A DNA stretch of 64,000 bases from contig NZ_JAIEUL010000002.1 of NCBI RefSeq assembly GCF_019599185.1, positions 247,195-311,194 of the forward strand, given 5' to 3'. The first letter of the stretch is position 1. Each line of letters begins with the position of its first letter. The notes under the pieces are model-generated. The model saw nothing but the letters and a program-made list of their open reading frames with translations. It had not been told where the DNA came from and did no database searches. Positions 26,912 through 35,578 of the stretch are shown piece by piece. A program made the translations under genes and the position numbers. This DNA comes from Cryobacterium inferilacus. Lineage in GTDB: Bacteria > Actinomycetota > Actinomycetes > Actinomycetales > Microbacteriaceae.

Positions 26912-27724
26912 TCAGTTGGACTTCGCCGTGATCCACACGGTGAGAGCGACAATCGCGCCGAGCCCGAAGATCCAGAGGAAAAGGCCTTCGGAAACCGGAC
27001 CGAGCGAACCCAGTGCGAATCCGCCCGGCGACGGGTTGTTCTCCACGTACTTGAGGTACGTGATGATGTCGCGCTTGTCTTCGGGGGAGATGTTCATGTC
27101 ATTGAAGACGGGCATGTTCTGCGGGCCGGTGATCATGGCCTCGTAGATGTGCTGCGGGGTTACACCGTCCAGGGCGGGTGCGTACTTGCCCTCGGTCAGG
27201 GCGCCACCGGCTCCGGCGACGTTGTGGCACATCGCACAGTTGATGCGGAACAGTTCTGCGCCGGCTGCCGCGTCACCCTGCGCGTCGAGCAGCTCGGCGG
27301 CGGGGATCGCGGGGCCGGGGGCGAGGGATGCGACATACGCGGCAAGGGCCGCGGTCTGCTCCTCGGTGAACTGCACGGGCTTGACCTCGGCCTGTGGTCC
27401 GTTCATCTGCATCGGCATCCGACCGGTGCCGACCTGGAAGTCGACCGAGGCGGCGCCGACGCCGATCAGGCTGGGACCGGCCGACGTGCCGTCAGCGCTG
27501 AGGCCGTGGCAGGTGGCGCAGTTCGCGGCGAACAGCTTCTCGCCCTCCGCGACGGTCTGCGCTGATGCGCTCTCGGTGGCGGCGCTGGCGGTGCTGGTGC
27601 TGAATGCTGCGTAGGCGCCGCCGGTGAAGAGCAGGCCGATGGCAATGAGGGCAACGCTGGCGAGAGGGCTGCGCCGGCCGGAACGACGTGAAGTGCCGTT
27701 GGTAGGTTTCTGAGTCCTGGGCAT
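26912..27724 (-). CDS. qcrC: Diheme cytochrome c subunit
   Basis: Membrane-bound diheme cytochrome c that links the bc complex to the aa3 oxidase, replacing a soluble cytochrome c in actinobacteria. The 270 residues show an N-terminal signal/anchor segment (about 22-44), heme motifs CATCH (69-73) and CAMCH (163-167), axial-ligand regions with methionines (MPMQM; NMPVFNDM) and a C-terminal membrane helix (about 243-264). It follows ctaE and precedes qcrA on the same strand. Confidence 0.95.
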   Translation of the reverse strand: MPRTQKPTNGTSRRSGRRSPLASVALIAIGLLFTGGAYAAFSTSTASAATESASAQTVAEGEKLFAANCATCHGLSADGTSAGPSLIGVGAASVDFQVGTGRMPMQMNGPQAEVKPVQFTEEQTAALAAYVASLAPGPAIPAAELLDAQGDAAAGAELFRINCAMCHNVAGAGGALTEGKYAPALDGVTPQHIYEAMITGPQNMPVFNDMNISPEDKRDIITYLKYVENNPSPGGFALGSLGPVSEGLFLWIFGLGAIVALTVWITAKSN

Positions 27725-27748
27725 GCTGAGTGTGTCCGCTCCTGCTTG

Positions 27749-28378
27749 TTATTTAAGAACGTAGATGACCAGGAAGAGCCCGATCCAGACGACGTCGACG
27801 AAGTGCCAGTAGTACGAAACCACGATGGCGCTGGTGGCTTCCTTGTGACCGAAGTTCTTGACCGCGAAACCACGGCCGATCACGAGGAGGAAGGCGATGA
27901 GGCCGGCGGTCACGTGAATTCCGTGGAAACCGGTGGTGAGGTAGAAGGCCGAGCCGTAGGCGTTGGACGCCAGCGTCACGCCTTCGGTCACCAGGGTGGC
28001 GTACTCGAAGACCTGGCCGGAGACGAAGATCGCGCCGAGGGCGTAGGTGAGGAAGAACCACTCGACCATGCCCCACTGGCTCGGTCGCCATCCCGTCGAC
28101 CTAGACTGCAGGCGCTCGGCGGCGAAAACGCCGAACTGGCAGGTGATGGAGGAGGACACCAGGATCAGCGTGTTCACCAGAGCAAAGGTGAAGTTGTGCT
28201 TCTCGGTCTCGAACTGCCACAACTCCGGAGAGGTGGACCTCAGGGTGAAGTAGATGGCGAAGAGGCCAGCGAAGAACATGACCTCGCTGCCCAGCCAGAC
28301 AATGGTGCCAACCGCCACGCTGTTGGGCCTGTTCACTACGGGGAGGGTCGCCCGAGGAGTAATTGAGGTCGTCGTCAC
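27749..28378 (-). CDS. ctaE: Cytochrome c oxidase subunit III
   Basis: Integral membrane subunit III of the aa3 oxidase, 209 residues with five membrane helices. [10 protein letters not shown] and the end [21 protein letters not shown] are typical. I chose the GTG at 28378 because the minus strand carries CATAAT exactly 6 nt upstream, indicating a leaderless transcript; the longer frame to 28417 adds a non-conserved stretch. It is the first gene of ctaE-qcrCAB, divergent from trpD. Confidence 0.94.
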   Translation of the reverse strand: MTTTSITPRATLPVVNRPNSVAVGTIVWLGSEVMFFAGLFAIYFTLRSTSPELWQFETEKHNFTFALVNTLILVSSSITCQFGVFAAERLQSRSTGWRPSQWGMVEWFFLTYALGAIFVSGQVFEYATLVTEGVTLASNAYGSAFYLTTGFHGIHVTAGLIAFLLVIGRGFAVKNFGHKEATSAIVVSYYWHFVDVVWIGLFLVIYVLK

Positions 28379-28446
28379 TATTCCATTATGGCCGATTACG
28401 CCACAGGTTTTTCTCATACTGAAGTGCCATAAGGCCCAATTTAGGG

Positions 28447-28462
28447 GTTAGGGGACCCTAAC
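28447..28462. promoter_or_regulatory. Inverted repeat between ctaE and trpD
   Basis: Perfect dyad GTTAGGG-GA-CCCTAAC in the 142-nt gap between the divergent ctaE and trpD genes. It resembles an operator. A looser version, GTTAGGG-T-CCCTTAA, lies in front of the M20 peptidase at 17832-17846. Confidence 0.45.
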
Positions 28463-28520
28463 TAGTGCCTGATGGGGCCGTAATTGCGGGGCGGGGAGCT
28501 GGGTTCCCTAAGATCGAAGC

Positions 28521-29573
28521 ATGCTCGAATCCCAGTCCTGGCCGAATATTCTTGATGTCCTGTTGCGGGGCGAAGACCTGAGCGTGGCCGATGCTGCCTG
28601 GTGCATGGAGAGAATCGTGCTGGGGGAGGCGTCCGAGGCCCAAATCGCCGGGTTCCTGGTGGCCTTGCGCGCCAAGGGCGAGACCGTTGATGAGATCGTC
28701 GGATTCCGAGACGCTATCCTCGACCACGCCATCCCCCTGAACGTGAATTCGATGGGCCTGGACATCGTGGGTACCGGCGGCGACAGGTTCGGCACGGTCA
28801 ACGTGTCCACCATGGCGTCCATCGTCTGCGCAGCCGCCGGCGTGCCCGTGATCAAGCACGGAAACAAAGCCGCCAGCAGCGCCTCTGGATCCTCTGACGT
28901 CCTCGCCGCACTCGGCATCGACCTCAGCCGGTCCGCCGACGAAGTCGCGGCCGTGCTGGACTCCACCGGAATCACCTTCGCATTCGCTGCGGCATTCCAC
29001 CCCGGCTTCCGGCACGCCGCCGCCGTCCGCGCGGACCTCGGCATCCCCACGGTCTTCAACTTCCTCGGTCCGTTGGTCAACCCCGCCAGGCCGGAGGCGT
29101 CGGCCGTCGGGGTGGCCAGTCTCGACCGCGTGCCGCTCTTCGTCGGGGTGTTTCAGACCCGGGGTGCCTCCGCCCTGGTGTTTCGGGGTGACGACGGACT
29201 GGATGAACTCACCACGACGGGTCACAGCCACGTCTGGGAGGTGTCCAGGGGTCAGGTCACCGAGCACGACATCGACCCGCGCGATCTCGGCATCCCGCGG
29301 GCAACGATGAGCCAGCTGGTCGGCGGGTCGCCGGAACACAATGCCGGTGTGGTGCACGCCGTGCTGTCGGGGGAGACGGGCCCGGTGCGCGACATCGTCC
29401 TTCTCAACGCGGCCGGTGGTCTGGTCGCATACGATCTCGCGCACGACCCCGCGCAGTCCCAGGTCAGCATCCTCGACCGGTTCAGGGCGAAACTCCTCGT
29501 CGCGGCCGAGGCGATCGACTCCGGTGCCGCGACGGCCAAGCTCGCCCAGTGGGTGCAGGCCACCCGCGCCTGA
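28521..29573 (+). CDS. trpD: Anthranilate phosphoribosyltransferase
   Basis: Transfers the phosphoribosyl group of PRPP to anthranilate, the second step of tryptophan synthesis. The 350-residue protein has the PRPP-binding loop GTGGD (about 84-88), the NVST motif, KHGNKAASSASGSSDVL (about 113-129) and FLGPLVNPARP. No other trp genes are near; trpD commonly sits beside ctaE-qcrCAB in actinobacteria. The ATG at 28521 follows TAAGAT by 6 nt with no ribosome site, so it is probably leaderless. Confidence 0.95.
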   Translation: MLESQSWPNILDVLLRGEDLSVADAAWCMERIVLGEASEAQIAGFLVALRAKGETVDEIVGFRDAILDHAIPLNVNSMGLDIVGTGGDRFGTVNVSTMASIVCAAAGVPVIKHGNKAASSASGSSDVLAALGIDLSRSADEVAAVLDSTGITFAFAAAFHPGFRHAAAVRADLGIPTVFNFLGPLVNPARPEASAVGVASLDRVPLFVGVFQTRGASALVFRGDDGLDELTTTGHSHVWEVSRGQVTEHDIDPRDLGIPRATMSQLVGGSPEHNAGVVHAVLSGETGPVRDIVLLNAAGGLVAYDLAHDPAQSQVSILDRFRAKLLVAAEAIDSGAATAKLAQWVQATRA

Positions 29574-29620
29574 GCCAGCCCGGTCGCGCGACGTCGGCTC
29601 GTCCGGTGCCACCGGAAAGA

Positions 29621-29666
29621 CCGGCCGGCCGCGTGCCCCGCACGTCGGGGCGTCGCGGCCGACCGG
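29621..29666. terminator. Nested hairpin between trpD and glpK
   Basis: Outer arms CCGGCCGGCCGCG (29621-29633) and CGCGGCCGACCGG (29654-29666), one mismatch, enclose an inner CCCCG-CACGT-CGGGG hairpin. The genes converge here, so it likely ends transcripts from both sides. Confidence 0.7.
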
Positions 29667-29699
29667 CCGGGATGAAGCGGTTCGCTGGCGAGCTGCTGG

Positions 29700-31214
29700 C
29701 TAGATGACGTCCTCGTCCACCCAGCCGAAGGTCTTGGTGACCGCCTTCTTCCAGTTCCGCAGCTGGCGGGCGCTTTCCTCCTCGCTCATGACCGGCGTCC
29801 ACCGGCTGTCCTCCTGCCAGTTGGAGCGCAGTTCGTCCAGTGTGCTCCAGAACCCGACCGCCAAGCCGGCCGCGTATGCCGCTCCGAGCGCCGTCGTCTC
29901 GGCCACGACCGGACGGATGACCGGGACACCGATGATGTCGGCCTGGAACTGCATCAGCAGGTTGTTCTTGATCATGCCGCCGTCGACCTTGAGCTCGGTC
30001 AGGGGCACCCCTGAGTCCGCGTTCACGGCGTCCAGAACCTCCCGGGTCTGGAAGGCGGTGGCCTCCAGCGCCGCTCGGGCAATGTGGCCCTTGTTGACGA
30101 AGCGGGTGAGGCCGACCAGGGCGCCACGGGCATCCGAGCGCCAGTACGGCGCGAACAGGCCGCTGAACGCCGGAACGAAGTAGGCGCCGCCGTTGTCGTC
30201 GACGCTTGCGGCCAGTGTCTCGATCTCCTCCGAGGAGGTGATCATGCCGAGGTTGTCGCGCAGCCACTGCACCAGGGCGCCGGTGACGGCGATCGAACCC
30301 TCGAGGGCGTAGTGCGGTTCGGCGTCGCCAAGCTTGTAGCCCAGCGTGGTGAGCAGGCCGTTCTTGGAGTGGATGATCTCGGTGCCGGTGTTGAAGATCA
30401 GGAAGTTGCCGGTGCCGTAGGTGTTCTTCGCCTCACCCTGGTCGAACGCGGCCTGACCGAAGGTGGCGGCCTGCTGGTCACCGAGGATGCCGGCGATCGG
30501 CACCTCACGCAGCAGGCTGTGCTCGTTGACGGTGCCGTAGACCTCGCTGGAGGACTTGATCTCCGGCAGCATCGACCGGGGCACGTCGAACGCCGCCAGG
30601 ATCTCGTCGTCCCATTCAAGCGTTTCCAGGTCCATGAACAGGGTGCGGCTGGCGTTGGTGACGTCGGTGGCATGCACGCCGCCCTCCAGCCCGCCGGTGA
30701 GGTTCCACAGCACCCAGGTGTCGGTGGTACCGAACATCAGGTCACCCCGCTCGGCCTTCTCCCTTGCCCCCTCCACGTTCTCCAGGATCCAGACGATCTT
30801 GGTGCCGGAGAAGTACGTCGCCAACGGCAGACCGACCTTGGGCTTGAACCGCTCCACACCGCCATCCGCGGCCAACCGGTCGACGATCGGCTGGGTGCGG
30901 GTGTCCTGCCAGACGATGGCGTTGTACACCGGCAGGCCGGTGGTGCGGTCCCAGACAACGGCGGTCTCACGCTGGTTGGTGATGCCGACGGCGGCGATGT
31001 CGTGCCGGGTGAGGTTGGCCTTGGACAGCGCCTGACCGATGACCTCACGGGTGTTGTCCCAGATCTCCACCGGGTTGTGTTCGACCCAGCCGGCGCGGGG
31101 AAAGATCTGCTCGTGCTCGAGTTGACCGGTCGAGACGATCGAGCCGGCGTGGTCGAAGATGATGGCCCGCGAACTCGTGGTGCCCTGGTCGATGGCGAGA
31201 ACATACTGTGCCAT
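29700..31214 (-). CDS. glpK: Glycerol kinase
   Basis: Phosphorylates glycerol to sn-glycerol 3-phosphate with ATP, trapping it after GlpF-mediated entry. The 504-residue protein of the FGGY family begins [16 protein letters not shown] and carries FGGY-type motifs ([13 protein letters not shown]; the [10 protein letters not shown] signature region). The ATG at 31214 is preferred over the one at 31238 because of a perfect ribosome site AAGGAGG. It lies 143 nt downstream of glpF with a strong hairpin between them. Confidence 0.96.
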   Translation of the reverse strand: MAQYVLAIDQGTTSSRAIIFDHAGSIVSTGQLEHEQIFPRAGWVEHNPVEIWDNTREVIGQALSKANLTRHDIAAVGITNQRETAVVWDRTTGLPVYNAIVWQDTRTQPIVDRLAADGGVERFKPKVGLPLATYFSGTKIVWILENVEGAREKAERGDLMFGTTDTWVLWNLTGGLEGGVHATDVTNASRTLFMDLETLEWDDEILAAFDVPRSMLPEIKSSSEVYGTVNEHSLLREVPIAGILGDQQAATFGQAAFDQGEAKNTYGTGNFLIFNTGTEIIHSKNGLLTTLGYKLGDAEPHYALEGSIAVTGALVQWLRDNLGMITSSEEIETLAASVDDNGGAYFVPAFSGLFAPYWRSDARGALVGLTRFVNKGHIARAALEATAFQTREVLDAVNADSGVPLTELKVDGGMIKNNLLMQFQADIIGVPVIRPVVAETTALGAAYAAGLAVGFWSTLDELRSNWQEDSRWTPVMSEEESARQLRNWKKAVTKTFGWVDEDVI

Positions 31215-31323
31215 GGTGTACCTCCTTGTACGTTGCATGATGGCTTGGACACACTATAAAACCGTGCGGAGTGTTCCGCTCGGGTGACTTCTGTACCGCG
31301 ATGGCCACTCGGGCCGGGCAGCG

Positions 31324-31356
31324 CGGCAGGCCGGTCCGTGCCGGACCGGCCTGCCG
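31324..31356 (-). terminator. Intercistronic hairpin between glpF and glpK
   Basis: Perfect 14-bp stem CGGCAGGCCGGTCC / GGACCGGCCTGCCG with loop GTGCC, directly after the glpF stop codon. There is no T-run, so partial termination or mRNA end protection of glpF is possible, allowing unequal glpF and glpK expression. Confidence 0.7.
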
Positions 31357-31357
31357 G

Positions 31358-32122
31358 TTAGGCCATGACGGGCAGCCAGACCAGCGAGGCCCACCCGGCC
31401 AGGACACCGCCGATGACGGGCCCCACGACCGGGACCCAGGAATAGGCCCAGTCCGATGAACCCTTGCCCTTGATCGGCAGGATGAAGTGCGCGATCCGGG
31501 GGCTGAGGTCACGGGCCGGGTTGATGGCGTATCCGGTCGGTCCACCGAGGGAGACACCGATCACAAGCACGAGCAGGGCGACGGGCAGTGCGCCGAGGGC
31601 CGCGAGGCCACCGGTCTCGCCCTGGCGACCGCCGCCGAACGCGATCACCACGAACACCAGCACGAAGGTGCCGATGATCTCGGTGACCAGGTTCCAGCCG
31701 TACGAGCGGATGGCCGGACCCGTCGAGAAGGTGCCCAGCTTGTTGGCGGGTTCCGGCTCCTCGTCGTAGTGCTGCTTGTAGGCCAGCCAGCACACGACGG
31801 CGCCGAGGAAAGCACCGAGGAACTCGCCGGCCAGATAGACGAGCACCGACAGGAAGTTCACCGGAACGCCCAGGCCGAATTCGGTGGCGCCAGAGGCGAC
31901 CAACCCCAGGGTGACGGCCGGGTTGAGGTGCGCACCCGAGTTGTACGCCACGGTCACACCGGCGAAGACAGCGAATGCCCAGCCGAAGGTCACCATGAGG
32001 AACCCGCCGCCGAAGCCCTTGTTCTTCGTCAGCGCCACGTTGGCCACGACACCACAACCGAGGAGGACGAGCATCCCTGTGCCCAACACCTCCGACAAAA
32101 ACACAAGACCGATATTGTCCAC
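31358..32122 (-). CDS. glpF: Glycerol facilitator (MIP/aquaporin)
   Basis: Aquaglyceroporin of 254 residues with six membrane helices and two half-helices. The first NPA motif is in AHLNPAVTLG (about 65-74) and the second in INPARDLSPR (about 203-212). The Asp after the second NPA is typical of glycerol channels rather than water channels. The GTG start at 32122 has AGAAAGG 5 nt upstream. First gene of glpF-glpK, divergent from dhaK. Confidence 0.93.
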   Translation of the reverse strand: MDNIGLVFLSEVLGTGMLVLLGCGVVANVALTKNKGFGGGFLMVTFGWAFAVFAGVTVAYNSGAHLNPAVTLGLVASGATEFGLGVPVNFLSVLVYLAGEFLGAFLGAVVCWLAYKQHYDEEPEPANKLGTFSTGPAIRSYGWNLVTEIIGTFVLVFVVIAFGGGRQGETGGLAALGALPVALLVLVIGVSLGGPTGYAINPARDLSPRIAHFILPIKGKGSSDWAYSWVPVVGPVIGGVLAGWASLVWLPVMA

Positions 32123-32358
32123 GATGACCTTTCTCGTTAGGAGCGAGATGCCGGTTGAACCGGAGCAATCCCTTCGCGCTGAGCGATTGTGCAGTCACCA
32201 TAGCGCGGGCGCGCCCGAAGCGAAACGGAGCAGAATAGGCGGATAACCTGCCTCTTACCGAGAGCGATGGCAGCGCGTAGGTTGTGCGTGAACCTGTTGT
32301 GGGTGTCCGGCACGTGCAGAAACGTGCCGTCTCGATTCCGCCGAACGAAGGAATGGAA
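32123..32358. promoter_or_regulatory. Divergent glpF/dhaK control region
   Basis: A 236-base gap between two divergent glycerol operons. On the glpF side lies the dyad CCGGTT-G-AACCGG (32151-32163) in the leader. On the dhaK side lies CGGCACGT-(6)-ACGTGCCG (32308-32329), with a shorter AGGTT-(7)-AACCT (32279-32295) before it. These are operator candidates; no regulator gene is present in the window. dhaK's ribosome site AAGGA is at 32348-32352. Confidence 0.55.
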
Positions 32359-33360
32359 ATGAAGAAGCTTGTCAACGATCCGAAAAACGTTGTCGACGAG
32401 GCCGTCGCCGGGTTCGGTGCTGCGCACGGCGACATCGTGCGGGTATCCCTGGATCCGGTTTTCATTGTGCGCACCGACGCGCCCGTCTCGGGCAAGGTCG
32501 GCATCGTCAGCGGCGGCGGCAGCGGTCACGAGCCGCTGCACGGCGGTTTCGTCGGCCTGGGCATGCTCGATGCCGCTGTGCCGGGAGCCGTCTTCACCTC
32601 GCCGACGCCCGACCCGATTCTCGCGGCCACCAAGGCTGTGGACGGGGGAGCAGGGGTGCTGCACATCGTGAAGAACTACACCGGTGATGTGCTGAACTTC
32701 GAGACGGCGGCGGATCTGGCGGCGGCAGACGACATCGAGGTACGCTCGGTGATCGTCGACGACGACGTCGCGGTCAAGGACTCGCTCTACACCGCGGGGC
32801 GCAGGGGAGTGGCCGGCACGGTCCTGGTCGAGAAGATCGCCGGTGCCGCCGCCGAGCGTGGCGACGACCTCGACACTGTCGCGACCGTCGCCGAGAAGGT
32901 CATCGGTCGGGTCCGCTCCATGGGCGTGGCCCTCACCCCGTGCGTGGTCCCGCACGCCGGCGAGCCGAGCTTCACGCTGGCCGACGACGAGATCGAGATC
33001 GGCATCGGGATCCACGGCGAGCCGGGGCGGGAACGGATCAAAATGGAACCGGCCGACGCCATCGTCGACCGAATCCTGGGACCGATCCTGGAGGACCTGC
33101 CCGTCACGGCGGGGGACAAGGTCCTCCTGTTCGTCAACGGAATGGGCGGGACGCCCCAGGTGGAGCTGTACATTGTATTCCGACGGGCCGCCGAAGTTCT
33201 CGCCGATCGTGGCATCGAGGTCACCCGAACGCTCGTCGGCAATTTCACAACATCACTGGAGATGCAGGGCATGTCGATCACGGTTCTCACACTCGATGAC
33301 GAGTTGACCACCCTGTGGGACGCTCCGGTGCACACGGCCGCACTGCGGTGGGGAAAGTAG
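32359..33360 (+). CDS. dhaK: Dihydroxyacetone kinase subunit DhaK
   Basis: Substrate-binding subunit of the PEP-dependent dihydroxyacetone kinase, 333 residues. It holds dihydroxyacetone as a hemiaminal on a His in the GIGIHGEPG motif; [15 protein letters not shown] near residue 50 forms part of the active site. Phosphate comes from ADP bound on DhaL, itself recharged by DhaM. The ATG at 32359 has AAGGA 6 nt upstream; another ATG two codons earlier and a longer frame from 32284 are less likely. First gene of dhaK-dhaL-dhaM. Confidence 0.95.
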   Translation: MKKLVNDPKNVVDEAVAGFGAAHGDIVRVSLDPVFIVRTDAPVSGKVGIVSGGGSGHEPLHGGFVGLGMLDAAVPGAVFTSPTPDPILAATKAVDGGAGVLHIVKNYTGDVLNFETAADLAAADDIEVRSVIVDDDVAVKDSLYTAGRRGVAGTVLVEKIAGAAAERGDDLDTVATVAEKVIGRVRSMGVALTPCVVPHAGEPSFTLADDEIEIGIGIHGEPGRERIKMEPADAIVDRILGPILEDLPVTAGDKVLLFVNGMGGTPQVELYIVFRRAAEVLADRGIEVTRTLVGNFTTSLEMQGMSITVLTLDDELTTLWDAPVHTAALRWGK

Positions 33361-33370
33361 GGAAGACCGA

Positions 33371-34009
33371 ATGAGCGTAGACGTCGCATGGGCAGAGGCC
33401 TGGATCCGGAGCAGCGCGAAGGTTCTGTCTGAGCACCGCGCAGAATTGAACACGCTGGACCGGGAGATCGGCGACGGTGATCACGGCGAGAACATGGACA
33501 GGGGCTTCCAGGCCATGCTGCCCAAGCTCGACTCCCTGACCGACGCGGCGACGCCCGCCGAGCTGCTCAAGGCCCTCGCGGCCACGCTCATCTCCACGGT
33601 CGGCGGTGCCGCCGGTCCGCTCTACGGCACCGCCTACCTGAAGGCCGCTGCCGCGGTGAGCGGTGCGGCGGAACTGGACGGGCCGGCGATCATCGCCCTA
33701 CTGACGGCCGGACGGGATGGAATCGTGTTGCGCGGCAAGGCGGAATCCGGTGACAAGACCATGATCGACGCCTGGACTCCGGCGGTGGACGCGGCGACAG
33801 AGGCCGCGGCCGCCGGGGCAAGCGCCGCCCTGATCCTCGCCGCCGCCGCGGATGCCGCAGAGGCCGGCGCCGTTGCGACGGAGCCGTGGGTGGCCCGCAA
33901 GGGTCGGGCAAGCTATCTGGGCGAGCGAGCCATCGGCCATCGTGACCCTGGTGCCCAGTCGACGGCGCTGATCCTGCGCTGTGGTGCCGATGCGGCCGCG
34001 CAGGCCTGA
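33371..34009 (+). CDS. dhaL: Dihydroxyacetone kinase subunit DhaL
   Basis: ADP-binding subunit, 212 residues and all-helical. The Mg/ADP site motif LDREIGDGDHGENM (about 30-43) has the three Asp residues of the family, and GGAAGPLYGTAYL follows near 80. ADP stays bound and is rephosphorylated in place by DhaM, which distinguishes this PEP-dependent system from ATP-dependent kinases. It starts 10 nt after dhaK and ends 2 nt before dhaM. Confidence 0.94.
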   Translation: MSVDVAWAEAWIRSSAKVLSEHRAELNTLDREIGDGDHGENMDRGFQAMLPKLDSLTDAATPAELLKALAATLISTVGGAAGPLYGTAYLKAAAAVSGAAELDGPAIIALLTAGRDGIVLRGKAESGDKTMIDAWTPAVDAATEAAAAGASAALILAAAADAAEAGAVATEPWVARKGRASYLGERAIGHRDPGAQSTALILRCGADAAAQA

Positions 34010-34011
34010 TT

Positions 34012-34719
34012 GTGGCTGAGCCCGTGCCGGAACGAGTCGGCCTAGTGTTCGTGTCGCACAGCGCCCTGATCGCTCAGGGCCTGGTCGAGTTGGCTCGTCA
34101 GATGGCTCCGACCATCACCCTGGTGGCCGCAGGCGGTCGTCCGGACGGCGGAATCGGGACGGACTTCGACGCCATCGCCACCGGCATCGCCCTGGCCGAG
34201 AACGGTGCGGGGGCCGTCGTGCTGTGCGACCTCGGCTCGGCCATCCTCACAGCCGAAACGGCCCTCGAGTTCCTCGATGACGAGGTGCGGGAACGCGTCC
34301 GCATCGCCGACGCTCCTCTCGTGGAGGGTGGGGTGGCGGCCGCGGTCGCCGCCGAAATCGGCGGCGACCTGGATGCCGTGATCGCCGCTGCCGAATCCTC
34401 GGCGGGCCGTGAGCCCGAGGCTCGCACGGACACGGCCGGGGGAGCGGTGCCGGGGGATTCCGGCACGGTTTCCCGCACGGTGACGCTGCGAAACCGGGAT
34501 GGGCTGCACGCCCGTCCGGCCGCAGACTTCGTCAAGCTGGCCAGCACCTTCGACGCCGCCGTCACGGTCAACGGCAAGGACGCGCACAGCCTCCTCGGAA
34601 TCATGTCTCTGGGGCTGACCAGAGGAATGAAGGTGGAGATCTCCGGCCCCGACGAGCGCTCACGCGCGGCCGTGGATGCCCTGGCCGACCTGATCGAGAC
34701 CGGCTTCGGCGAAGAGTGA
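34012..34719 (+). CDS. dhaM: PTS-type phosphotransferase subunit DhaM (EIIA-HPr)
   Basis: Phosphoryl donor for DhaL. The 235-residue protein has an N-terminal EIIA(Man)-like domain with phospho-His16 (FVSHSALIAQG) and, after an acidic linker (about 125-155), an HPr domain with phospho-His166 (GLHARPAA) and LLGIMSLG. The EI-like third domain of some DhaM proteins is absent, so general enzyme I must supply phosphate from PEP. GTG start at 34012. This makes dihydroxyacetone use depend on PEP, linked with the adjacent glycerol genes. Confidence 0.93.
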   Translation: MAEPVPERVGLVFVSHSALIAQGLVELARQMAPTITLVAAGGRPDGGIGTDFDAIATGIALAENGAGAVVLCDLGSAILTAETALEFLDDEVRERVRIADAPLVEGGVAAAVAAEIGGDLDAVIAAAESSAGREPEARTDTAGGAVPGDSGTVSRTVTLRNRDGLHARPAADFVKLASTFDAAVTVNGKDAHSLLGIMSLGLTRGMKVEISGPDERSRAAVDALADLIETGFGEE

Positions 34720-34782
34720 CCCCGGTCGCGTAACCGCTTGTGCCCCTAGAATTCGGGGTGCGTCGCGGCGTACGCTGTCGCC

Positions 34783-35103
34783 ATGGTCCAGAATGAGAAA
34801 TCCTCGGCCAGGGCGCATCGCAGGGGCCCCGACCGTTTATTCGACTGGGTGGAGAACCGACTCCGACCGGCCTTCGAGTCACCACCGGTGGGCACCTATG
34901 ACGCGGCCGAGACGACGGGTCTGGCGGAGTGCCCGGTCTGCGGGCGCCCGATGACGGAACACACCATCGAACACTCTGCCCACGACACGGTGTTGAACTG
35001 TCCGGTGCCGCATCCGGGCGCCTGGGACCGGGACGCCTTCGAGCCGGTGAATGAGCTGGGCATGGTCATGCGGCGCCGCCAAGAGACCGACCCGCCGACC
35101 TGA
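34783..35103 (+). CDS. Hypothetical protein with zinc-knuckle-like motif
   Basis: A 106-residue protein I do not recognise. Its middle has CPVCGRPMTEHTIEHS followed by LNCPVPH, a Cys/His arrangement that could hold one zinc. It is hydrophilic, with no signal peptide or membrane segment. The ATG follows TACGCT by 6 nt with no ribosome site, so it may be leaderless. The end of the gene lies within a 17-bp tandem duplication (35094-35127) that includes the stop codon, so the C terminus may have been extended or shortened recently. Confidence 0.6.
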   Translation: MVQNEKSSARAHRRGPDRLFDWVENRLRPAFESPPVGTYDAAETTGLAECPVCGRPMTEHTIEHSAHDTVLNCPVPHPGAWDRDAFEPVNELGMVMRRRQETDPPT

Positions 35104-35127
35104 GCCACCAGCCGACCTGAGCCACCA
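35094..35127. repeat. 17-bp tandem duplication across a stop codon
   Basis: Two exact copies of GCCGACCTGAGCCACCA (35094-35110 and 35111-35127). The first copy includes the stop codon of the 34783 gene. Confidence 0.8.
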
Positions 35128-35578
35128 GAGGGCGCGTCGGCGCCGGGTGATCGGCCTCGCCGGCTGAGGGGCCGAGAAGCACCCTGGAAATCACCTTGTT
35201 GACATAATGTGCATTATCGGTCACAGTAGGGATGGTCCGGAAGCGGTGGGGCGTCCTGGTGTTCACGGGTCGTTCCCACGATGGACGCGTGCGTTTTTGA
35301 CGGACTGTAGGAATCGTCCAGGAGGTGCGGTCGCCAGGTGCAACCCGCTGACGGCTCGGTGCCGTACGCCACGGACGATGGCGATCGTCGACTCGGCACC
35401 GCCAGAACCCGCTGGAGGTCGTCACCGAGTCCGCCTTTATTTTTGCACAGGAAAAAAAGAGGGCGTGTCGCGGGGTGGTGCGCACCGTGCCAGCGCCGTA
35501 GCCGCAGCACCGGCTTCGGAATAGGTTGGCCGCAGCCAGAGCTCTCACTCCCCTGCCGTCTCGAACCGAAGGAGCGTC
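35128..35578. other. 451-base region without a recognised gene
   Basis: No open frame here looks coding on either strand. Visible elements are TTGACA (35199-35204) overlapping a perfect palindrome ATAATG-TG-CATTAT (35204-35217), and an unusual AT-rich imperfect hairpin (35432-35464) that pairs CGCC plus a T-run with an A-run plus GGCG. The ribosome site GAAGGAG of the next gene ends the region. A small RNA between the palindrome and the hairpin is possible but unproven. Confidence 0.45.

Noticed and set aside
28441..28454. Telomere-like TTAGGGGTTAGGGG
   Set aside because: Only two units in a bacterial promoter gap; it is part of the inverted-repeat neighbourhood and not a telomere or array.
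29482..30267. Minus-strand 261-codon frame overlapping trpD and glpK
   Set aside because: Shadow frame of glpK extending through the terminator hairpin; Arg/Gly-rich without domains.
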